Of a stretch of DNA of 64,000 nt, positions 56,761-64,000 are shown piece by piece. The notes under the pieces were generated by a model. The model worked only from the letters and a program-made list of their open reading frames with translations. It searched no databases and was not told the origin of the DNA. The first letter of the stretch is position 1. The number at the start of each line of letters is the position of its first letter. The position numbers and the translations under genes were made by a program. Origin of the DNA: Locusta migratoria (taxonomy: Eukaryota; Arthropoda; Insecta; Orthoptera; Acrididae); the NCBI GenBank assembly GCA_026315105.1, contig CM048748.1, positions 19,935,078 to 19,999,077 of the forward strand, given 5' to 3'.

Positions 56761-57005
56761 CTGTAATTTATTTAAAAGATCTTCATATGATGGGTCAATC
56801 TCAGTCAGCAGAAATTCAATAACTGCTTTACTCAAAAATATCTTTTGCCTCACAGCATCCATATAAGGAGAATATGACTCATTGGGTTCCATTAGATAAT
56901 AATCGCCATATGCGGTGGAAAAACCAATCAGGGCTAGTTCACCACCATCAAATCCAGAAATCCACCATTCATTTATTGGTCCCATGTCTTTAGTAGGTAT
57001 CCCAC
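56761..57005 (-). CDS. Dnmt1: DNMT1 exon: RFTS domain, C-terminal half
   Basis: Minus-strand exon of 245 nt; the first two bases complete a split codon and 81 codons follow, ending in phase 0. The peptide contains the RFTS signature GPINEWWISGFDGGE, followed by ALIGFSTAYGDYYLMEP and ending YEDLLNKLQ, close to vertebrate DNMT1. This domain binds ubiquitylated histone H3 and also occludes the catalytic pocket. The acceptor is a TTGTTGTAG just above 57005 and the donor is GTCAGT just below 56761. The preceding RFTS exon with the zinc ligands was not found before the right edge. It stands alone between a 21.5-kb intron and more than 7 kb of repeat-rich intron. Confidence 0.95.
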
Positions 57006-57525
57006 CTACAACAAAATTAAGTAACTGTCAATTTGAGTTACTCAGATGTTGCAATTTGAGAACATGCCAACACGAATGAGATATGAACAGTATTTCTTCC
57101 ATTTATAAAATCCATGTTATATAGTGGTATTAGTGATTAAAAGTAGTACTATGTAGTTGTGGCATCTGGGAAGCTAACATACATTTCTGTTACTGAAGCT
57201 GATACAACTTCTGAAACAACAATTTGGGGGGGGGGGGGGGGGGGGGGTTGACATGAACAATCAGTAGAGATCAAAGGGGGAAAAATTCATTTTATGGCCA
57301 AATTTATAATTACTCCAGTTTGTTACATTGAGCACTGCTCTGTTTTTGCTAAATTGCTAAATTTGTCATTGCCCCATTTCCTTTAATCCTGTTAGCAAAA
57401 ATATTGAGAAGTGACCCATTTAGTCAAGATTCAGGGGAAAAAGGAGCAAAGAAAATTCTTGATTGATGTACTTCTGATTCTTACAAGATATTCTAATAAA
57501 CAAAGGGACATAGGCTAGTTATTTG
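57006..57525. other. Intron stretch, no gene seen
   Basis: AT-rich intron upstream of the RFTS exon, with a G-run at about 57222-57247. No coding similarity. Confidence 0.55.
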
Positions 57526-59010
57526 TTAACACTAGACGTACCGGATTTTTCTGCACCTCTATTAGTACCATGTGGGTAATTTTTTACCCAGACTAGGAAA
57601 CTACAATTTTATTCATATTTGGGTAGTGTTTAGGGTTTCTACACGTTGACATTACAATCAAGAAAATTCTAATGTACAAGAAAAATACTATTTGTTCTCT
57701 AAAATGAACAGTACACAGTCAAAAGTAAATTTTCAGAAATAAGTCTTACTTTCATTTTACAAAAATAAAAAAAAAAATAAAAAATAAAAATATAAAAATA
57801 AAAAAAAATCTGCATTCTTTTAACAAAAATAATTCAAACAAGTATGCAAAACAATTTTACAATGTTTATCTTTAGAGAGAGATTCAAACAGAGTCAAAAC
57901 ATACAATTTATGTGACTAGTAATAGTACTTTTACCTTTACTGACATATAAGGTAAGTACCGAGTATTTGCAAAAGAGTCTAAAATGCAACATGTTTTCTT
58001 GTTTATTGCAATCAAGGACAAAAATATAAGATCAATCACTTTCATTCTATAATTGTAAGTTTTTGTAAATATTTAGGAACGAATAGTTGATAGTATTTTA
58101 TAAGCTGGTGTGCACACACAGTTCAGACATTGGACAACAGTTTCAGTTTGGCAGCTTTTGCACACATATCTGTTGGAGATGAAACACAAGTTTGATTTTC
58201 GTTCCTCTGTTGTTTATAGGAAACACAATTTTGACAATGCCTTCTATTTCCATATTAGCATTTCCAGTGCCAGATGATTGCAAGGGGAGACTGGGTCCTC
58301 TCTGCAGTTTGCAGGAGGATCAAGCTCATCTGCTACACTGAAAAGGAATTCTCCCATGAAGTCTCCTTAGATGTAAGTAACTTAAAAAGACTGTGTGAGC
58401 ATTGATCAATGCAGCGTCAATAATGTTGTAAAATACATGCACAGGCCTTCAGTGGCTGCCAGACTCCACCCTTGGTTTCATTATAAAACTACACAGTTTC
58501 TGGAAGTTTCTTCTCAGTATTGCCATTGCCCTGCCATCCAGCACGCATGTTACTCAGAATAAAGATGCCCATAAATCTGAAGAATAGAACAAAGAAAGAC
58601 ATACAGTGGACTTTGGGCTTACTAGTTCAAAAACTTAGGCCGAATGGTACACATTTATGTTGTGCAAGAGTTAAATCACTGCGAGATGTTTTAGATTCTG
58701 TTTGCCAACCATTTGATACATCTGAATCACTTGGGTCAACATTTTCCACTGGAACAAAATCACCATCATTCTCTGCAATTGTCTCACTACTGGATTCGAC
58801 ACTTGATTTCGTCGGTGAAACATCGATAGTAGAACATCTCGGCATTTGTGAGAGTGCATCACCTTGCAACCGTAGCTTCAATGACACAAACTCACCACAA
58901 TAAACCACAAACTCATGTTGCTGGCACCCGGAATAACTGAGTCCGCTTGGCTTGATCAAAGGCAAGGATACACAGACAGATAACTTCAGTAAGGACGTCA
59001 TGCCTGGCAT
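57526..59010 (-). mobile_element. piggyBac-like transposase remnant
   Basis: The left edge has TTAA (57526-57529) followed by CACTAGACGTACCGG, which fits a piggyBac-type terminus at its TTAA target. The minus strand around 58510-58380 reads PETV, stop, FYNETKGGV and then FYNIIDAALINAHTVFLSYL, the conserved YN.TKG.VD...FYNMLDIA.LNA block. A cysteine-bearing RRHCQNC...NQTC stretch near 58240-58150 fits the C-terminal finger. Stops and a missing catalytic core show it is dead. The other end was not found; an acidic/serine frame at 58627-59010 may be its N-terminus. Confidence 0.65.
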
Positions 59011-59278
59011 CTGCTGCCGTGTCGTGTTAGCAGTCAGACAGAGGTGTGGTTATTCTACGACTTCACACAGTCAGACTGTGTTGGGCGGCCAGAGATGGCT
59101 GACGTGTGTAGATGAGGGTGCCTGAGTGTGTGGATGATTGTTTTCTTTCTGAAGAAAGCTGCAGCAAAAATTTAGAATTATGTTGATGTTTATGTGTCTT
59201 ATTTGTGTCTGTCGGTGGCTCAACGTTCGTCTTTACGGCAAGTTGTTCCCTATCTACATATTATTATTATTTATATCT
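59011..59278. repeat. Diverged PLE-type terminus
   Basis: At 59148-59250 the sequence reads CTGAAGAAAGCTGCAGC, then TTATTTGTGTCTGTCGGTGG and GGCAAGTT, keeping the order of landmarks of a PLE terminus but strongly diverged. Confidence 0.4.
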
Positions 59279-59290
59279 CATAATATAATG

Positions 59291-59826
59291 TTTTCGCCAC
59301 CACTGGCAGCTTCTTCAGGAAAAAGAGGAAAAAAGGGGAGGAGAAAGGGAAGGATATGGGTTTTAAGGAAGTGGAAAAGGAGTCATTCCAATCCCAGGAG
59401 TGGAAGGACTTACCTTAGGGGAAAAAAAGAAAGGTAAACAAAACCACACACACTCAGACATATCGAAACGCAAACACACCTAGGCAGACATTTGTAAAAT
59501 GTCTAGGTGTGTTTGCGTTTCGATATGTGTGAGTGTGTGTGTGTGTGTTTTTGTTTACCTTCCTTTTTTTCCCCTAAGGTAAGTCCTTCCACTCCTGGAA
59601 TTGGAATGACTCCTTTTTCACTTCCTTAAAACCCATATCCTTCCCTTTCTCCTCCCCTTTTTTCCTCTTTTTCCTGAAGAAGCTGCCAGTGGTGGCGAAA
59701 GCTTGTATGTGTGTTTGTGTGTGATTTTATTCGTTTCTATCGATGAGCCGGTCCTTTTGGTAAGTCATCTCTTTTCTATTTTTTATTTTTGTTTATCCCA
59801 CCAGGAAAGTTTCCCTCTATAATTTT
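59291..59826. mobile_element. PLE terminus palindrome with its own TSD
   Basis: A minus terminus (59291-59493) and a plus terminus (59497-59826) in inverted arrangement, without any coding sequence. It is flanked by a perfect 12-bp duplication CATAATATAATG at 59279-59290 and 59827-59838. The flank shows that this tail-only inverted dimer integrated as one unit. The plus arm is longer and ends AAGTTTCCCTCTATAATTT. Confidence 0.85.
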
Positions 59827-59998
59827 CATAATATAATGTACCAGACAAAAAGTGTAAAGGGGAACTGTAAGTGCACTTTTACCGCCATTTTCTCCCTTGA
59901 GAATAGTAGGAAGCATTTGTGTATGATTCTGCAAAAGAAAGATGGGAAGTGCCCAGTGAACTGGAAACAATTTTATTTCACAAAGGATGGCATTTCAC

Positions 59999-60003
<5 letters not shown>

Positions 60004-60069
<66 letters not shown>
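60004..60069. repeat. (CT)n microsatellite
   Basis: About 33 CT units following a short plus-strand frame (GNCKCTFTAIFSLENSRK) of unknown origin. Confidence 0.97.
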
Positions 60070-60073
<4 letters not shown>

Positions 60074-60292
60074 TTCTTTATTTATGTTTTGCAGTCTGTT
60101 CTCTCTTGCAGTCTGTTCTCTCTTACGTTCAAAATAAATCTGGTTAACAATGGATCAATGAAATCTTTAATGTTTCGCATTACCACTACAAACTATGAGG
60201 TATCTTGCTTGGCCTTAGTTGGTTCAGTGATTTTCTTCTGAAATTTGATAAAAACAACATCAGTGAAAAGCCAGAAAATAAAGTCTTTATTT

Positions 60293-61365
60293 TCAATTTC
60301 TGTTTGTAGATCCAGATTTTGCAATAGTAGAGAACAGTTCTATGCCCTCTCTTGCTACAGTGGTTTCCATAACAGTAATAAGATCTTTCCGGGTTTCATA
60401 CACAACCTTAAATCCCGCAAATGACAATTCCATCTGGTGATGAGGCAAATGTTTTTGAACAATGCTGAGCAATCTTGTGAAGAAATGGAAAATAAAGCAG
60501 AAATACTTATAGATGAGAAAAAAACTGTGGGCCTTTTGATTAACAGATGCTGCTGTAGACTTTATGACATTGAGCTGATGCGAACAACAATAGATGTAGA
60601 ATGAAACTTTCACTCTGCAGCGGAGTGTGTGCTGATATGAAACTTCCTGGCAGATTAAAATTGTGTGCTGGAACCAGGACTCGAACCTGGGACCTTTGCC
60701 TTTCGCGGGCAAGCGCACTACCGACTGTGCTATCCCGACACGACTCACGATGCCGCCTCACAACTTTACTTCCGCCAGTACCTCGCCTCCCACTTTCCAA
60801 ACTTCACAGAAGCTCTTACAGGAGTGCTAGTTCGCAGGAGAGCTTCTGTGAAGTTTGGAAAGTAAGAGGCGAGGTACTGGCGGAAGTAAAGTTGTGAGGC
60901 GGCATTGTGAGTCGTGTCGGGATAGCACAGTCTGTAGTGCGCTTGCCCGCGAAAGCCAAAGGTGCCAGGTTTGAGTCTCGGTTCCGGCACACAATTTTAA
61001 TCTGCCAGGAAGTTTCAACAATAGATGCATTTGAGTATTTGTCCTTTATTAATTTCTGTGCTCCATTTGACTTGACACTTATGTTATCCTCGGTCATTAT
61101 CAATTAATTGTTTAATTTCTTGTAAAATATGTTCTAATATAGTAAGAAAACTGTGACTTTCTGGATTGATAATGTTCCAAAATCTTTCAACAGGTTTTCG
61201 CAGAACAATGACCAACTGAAATTCACAGGACATATCTGTCCTTTCATGAGCAATTACTGCAACGTAAACTGCACATTTTATTTCTTTTCGAACTTCCTCA
61301 CTGTACACTTCCAACATACATTGTAGTAATTTATTCTGGATAGTCTTGTAATTACCTCTGAACAC
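60293..61365 (-). pseudogene. hAT/ZMYM-like transposase remnant, split
   Basis: Two minus-strand pieces flank an inserted fold-back element. The upstream piece, 61365-61028, reads EVRKEIKCAVYVAVIAHERT and VIVLRKPVERFWNIINPESH. The downstream piece, 60596-60293, reads YCCSHQLNVIKSTAASVNQK, then FFHFFTRLLSIVQKHLPHHQ. The HQLNVIKS...FF.FF block resembles DUF4371/hAT-type transposases (C.AHQLNL.L..A). Family assignment is tentative; the frame does not extend to a full protein. Confidence 0.45.
60597..61016. mobile_element. Fold-back element with tRNA-like arms
   Basis: A 420-bp insertion with a perfect 11-bp duplication AACAATAGATG (60586-60596 and 61017-61027). Each arm contains GAAACTTCCTGGCAGATTAA with its complement at the other end. 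Each also has a tRNA-like unit: A-box-like TAGCACAGTCGGTAGTGCG and B-box-like GGTTCGAGTCC (degraded to GGTTTGAGTCT in the right arm). The arms meet near 60835. It is a SINE-like unit duplicated in inverted orientation. Confidence 0.85.
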
Positions 61366-62630
61366 AGAAAATTGAGTAAAATGAAGCTTAAAAATAGTGA
61401 ATTAGCTCATTAAAAACTCCTTTATTTTGAGAGGCATCAGATTCATCACAGCCCCTGAGAACCAGTTCAAAAGCATCGCAGAAACGAGTACAGTTGACAA
61501 TTAAATTTACTACATACCTATTCTTTTTAACTTGTTTGTTGTGGCTGTCAATTCTTTCGCAATATTGTGAATCTCATTTCTGCTTTATGTTTGATTTGCC
61601 TAAGAATGAAATGCTTAGAACATTATCCATGTACCACAATGACATTTTAGGTACTTTTATTTTAGATCATATATGCCCAGTATTGGTTTTTCAGGTCTTA
61701 CGCCAATGACTAGGTTCCACTAGATATCACACATGGAAAACAAAACGTAGCATTGTTCTTTTCACAAATCCATTTGTTGATAAGATAAATTTATAGGTTG
61801 GACTTCCAACATCAATATTTTTTGTCTGATGCTGCAGATTCACATTTGAGTGGCCAGTCTAATGTTTATATCTCAATTTTTTTCACTGAGAATCTGGTTG
61901 GAAAATAAGAGTTTTTAATAACAGCCACACTTTGTTCCTGATTGTGACTTTGATACTCTCTTGGATATTTACAAAAAGAAACACACTAAAACAGCTATGT
62001 TGAATAAAACATATTGACAACTACACAAACAAAAATACCACTACTACACTATTTTGAAAACAGGTGTTGTGAAACATACAAATATTGAAATAATGCATCT
62101 TGGTTTCAAAATCTGAGAGGAAAATTAACTACAAAATCATACACTTTCATTATAATTCTTTTTTAAGTGTATTATTTCTGAATTTAGTTTAATTAAGCAT
62201 TAATTTGAGTTTCCAAATGCATTAGCATTAAGTTGCAGCAAGATTGTAGTGCTGGAAAAGGAAGTTCCAGCCCGTTGTCACCATATGGCAGAAGGAAATC
62301 TCGTTCGGATCAGTCTATTACTGCTCTTTAGCAACCAACACAAAGCTCCAAGTAGGACGATTCTGGCTCTACCCCTGCCGTATGTGCCGTGTAGGAACCT
62401 ACAGCCTAACATTTTAACAGAGGGCTTAGGGGAGCAGTTGGTAGCAATCTAAGTGGACTCCAAGCTTCAGAAAACTACTGCAATATAACGCACATGTTCA
62501 AATCAAACAACACAAACTCAGAAACAATGTTTTTGCGCAATTTGTATAGAATTCTCTTCCTTTCTTTTTCTCCCAAGTGGTGCCATGGCGCAGCGGCACT
62601 ACCCCAAAAACCACCCCTATCTTTACGGGG
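61366..62630. other. Intron stretch, no gene seen
   Basis: AT-rich intron. A GC-richer patch at 62240-62450 has an open frame (67 codons) without known similarity. ACCCCTATCTTTACGGGGGT at about 62613 is a small imperfect palindrome. No splice-supported exon was found. Confidence 0.5.
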
Positions 62631-62639
62631 GTGAAAAAT

Positions 62640-63040
62640 GTATGATATATAGTTTAGACACGAGAAGGATAGGCACTTTTGAACTGTGTTGGTAAAGATG
62701 AAGCTGAAGATTTGCTGGGTAGACTGTGTAATTAATGAGCTGGTAATGAACAGAAATAGGAAGGAAAGAAATTTCTAACAAACCCTGACTAAGAAAGAGG
62801 TACACTGGTGGAACATACTCTGAGACATCAAGGAACCATAAATTTAATATTGGAGGGAAGTTTCAGATGTAAAAATCGCAGAGGCAGACCAAGAGATGAA
62901 TACAGTAGTAAGATTCAAATTCATGAGGATTGCATTCTTATTTGAAGATGAAGAAACTTGACTAGATAGAGATGGGCGGAGCACTGCATCAAACCAGTCT
63001 CCGAGATACTGAAGACAATAACACAACAATGATGGACATG
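62640..63040 (+). mobile_element. RTE-like LINE, 3' end
   Basis: Sequence order GATTTGCTGGGTAGACTGTG, AATGAGCTGGTAATGAACAG, AGACATCAAGGAACCATAAA, ATATTGGAGGGAAGT, GAGATGAATACAGTAGTAAG and GCATCAAACCAGTCTCCGAG, ending in ACAATAACACAACAATGATG. This is the typical 3' end of the RTE-type LINEs abundant in locusts, also seen inverted at 8930-9200. Truncated and diverged. Confidence 0.72.
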
Positions 63041-63160
63041 AGTAAGCAATGAAACATTGTTGAAATACAATGAAATGCAGGTGGACTCAGACAATAGAAA
63101 TTACTCAAGGATGGAGTCAGTAATGGTTTTAAGGAGAGGAGAGGGCATCTACAAGGAGAA

Positions 63161-63214
63161 AGAATATCACAATAAGAAAGAATATCACAATAAGAAAGAA
63201 TATCACAATAAGAA
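63161..63214. repeat. 18-bp tandem repeat, three copies
   Basis: Three head-to-tail copies of AGAATATCACAATAAGAA. Confidence 0.95.
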
Positions 63215-64000
63215 TTAGGGCAGAAAACTGAAAAGAAATAAGGAATAAGGAATAAAGACCTAAAATAACAGTGTCAGTTTAGAGAGAGAATTGACTTACA
63301 GATAAACAATGTGTTAGCCACACGCGCACACACACAAAATAATGATTAGGTTTCACATATATACACAGTTATGGTCCTCAATGAAGAGGAAAAGAATAGC
63401 AGGAGGAGAGACATGCAGCACCATAAGGGAAGTAGTGCTGCAAAGGGAGGGGCCCAGTTGGAGCCAAGCACGTACTCGCTAAATAGTGGGGAGAAAGGCA
63501 TATAAATGTAACCTTTAGTTTTATAACCAGGCCTCTGGCAGTCTTCACAGATAACAGGTGATTAGTAATGTTAACTTACTGCGAATACAATCTGACTGGT
63601 TCTTACTAGTGTGAGTAGGTAGTGAATTGAGAATTAAGAACCAGAAACTTCAAATACCACTCATATACATACAGTGAGCAAGTGTAATACAACTATAGAA
63701 CTTTGAAGCCTTGCTATGAATGAAATGAAGATGAGAATGCCATATATGGGTTTCTACACCTACAGATACACTCCACAATCCACCCAAAGGGGCATGTCAG
63801 AGGGGTATCTAATACCACTACTAGTTGTTGGCTTTAACTATTCCACTCCCCATACAGGACAAGGCGAAAAACAAATGCTTGTATGCATCTGTACAAGCCC
63901 TAATCTCTCTTATCATATCTGGTGTGGTCTTCACATGAAATATAAGTTGCCGGCATTATAATTGATCTGCAGACCACTTCAAACGCCAGCCCTCTAAATA
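63215..64000. other. Intron stretch, no gene seen
   Basis: Intronic sequence to the window edge with a short (CA)n near 63330. No exon of the DNMT1 N-terminal half could be recognised. Confidence 0.5.

Noticed and set aside
58627..59010. 127-codon acidic/serine-rich minus frame as a DNMT1 N-terminal exon
   Set aside because: It lacks RFTS or DMAP-binding similarity and sits beside piggyBac remnants; at most it is the transposase N-terminus.
60660..60735. Possible functional tRNA gene on the minus strand
   Set aside because: A- and B-box-like parts are present, but the unit is repeated inverted inside a fold-back element and has mismatched stems; better read as tRNA-derived repeat.
62249..62452. 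67-codon frame as an upstream DNMT1 exon
   Set aside because: It is on the opposite strand to the gene and has no RFTS-like residues.

Overview
The window reads as intronic and exonic DNA from a large, repeat-rich insect genome. An orthopteran such as a locust (Schistocerca-like) fits best. The reasons are a genuine DNA (cytosine-5) methyltransferase 1 gene, kilobase-scale introns packed with Penelope-like elements (PLEs), and RTE-like, I-like, Gypsy, hAT, mariner, Tc1, pogo and piggyBac remnants whose style I recognise from locust DNA. There is no bacterial or viral organisation here. Species identity is inference.

The one host gene I can support is DNMT1, on the minus strand. Eleven consecutive internal exons were located by family similarity, splice sites and reading-phase continuity. 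In transcript order they run 57005-56761, 35214-35030, 33116-32969, 23260-23130, 23042-22845, 20258-20109, 19500-19288, 7177-7109, 6961-6868, 6730-6602 and 2600-2357. They sum to 1,806 nt (about 602 codons) and encode the C-terminal half of the replication-foci targeting (RFTS) domain, the CXXC zinc finger, the acidic autoinhibitory linker, BAH1 and BAH2. The N-terminus lies beyond the right edge and the catalytic methyltransferase domain beyond the left edge. Every junction joins in frame. The last visible donor is GC rather than GT.

Layout from left to right: 1-2356, intron with a worn PLE fragment; 2357-7177, four exons with a Tc1-like remnant between them; 7178-19287, a 12-kb intron holding a worn PLE and a stratified nest (an RTE-like LINE cut by a hAT, a mariner and a PLE terminus); 19288-23260, four exons with LINE and PLE fragments; 23261-32968, an intron with a Tc1-like remnant, a head-to-head pair of PLEs and a pogo/Tigger deletion derivative; 32969-35214, two exons; 35215-56760, a 21.5-kb intron with a near-intact Gypsy element (identical-looking 431-bp LTRs, 5-bp TSD), a full-length but frameshifted I-like LINE inserted inside a PLE, and a long chain of PLE termini in alternating orientation; 56761-57005, one exon; 57006-64000, intron with a piggyBac remnant, a PLE-terminus palindrome, a hAT/ZMYM-like remnant split by a tRNA-like fold-back element, and an RTE LINE 3' end.

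The most unusual material is the PLE terminal repeat. It carries a covarying stem-loop bounded by CTGANGA and GAAAGC, resembling the core of a hammerhead ribozyme. It occurs repeatedly as inverted pairs, including a ~500-bp almost perfect palindrome, and at least once as a tail-only palindrome with its own 12-bp target-site duplication. All coordinates were read by eye; boundaries of decayed repeats are approximate.
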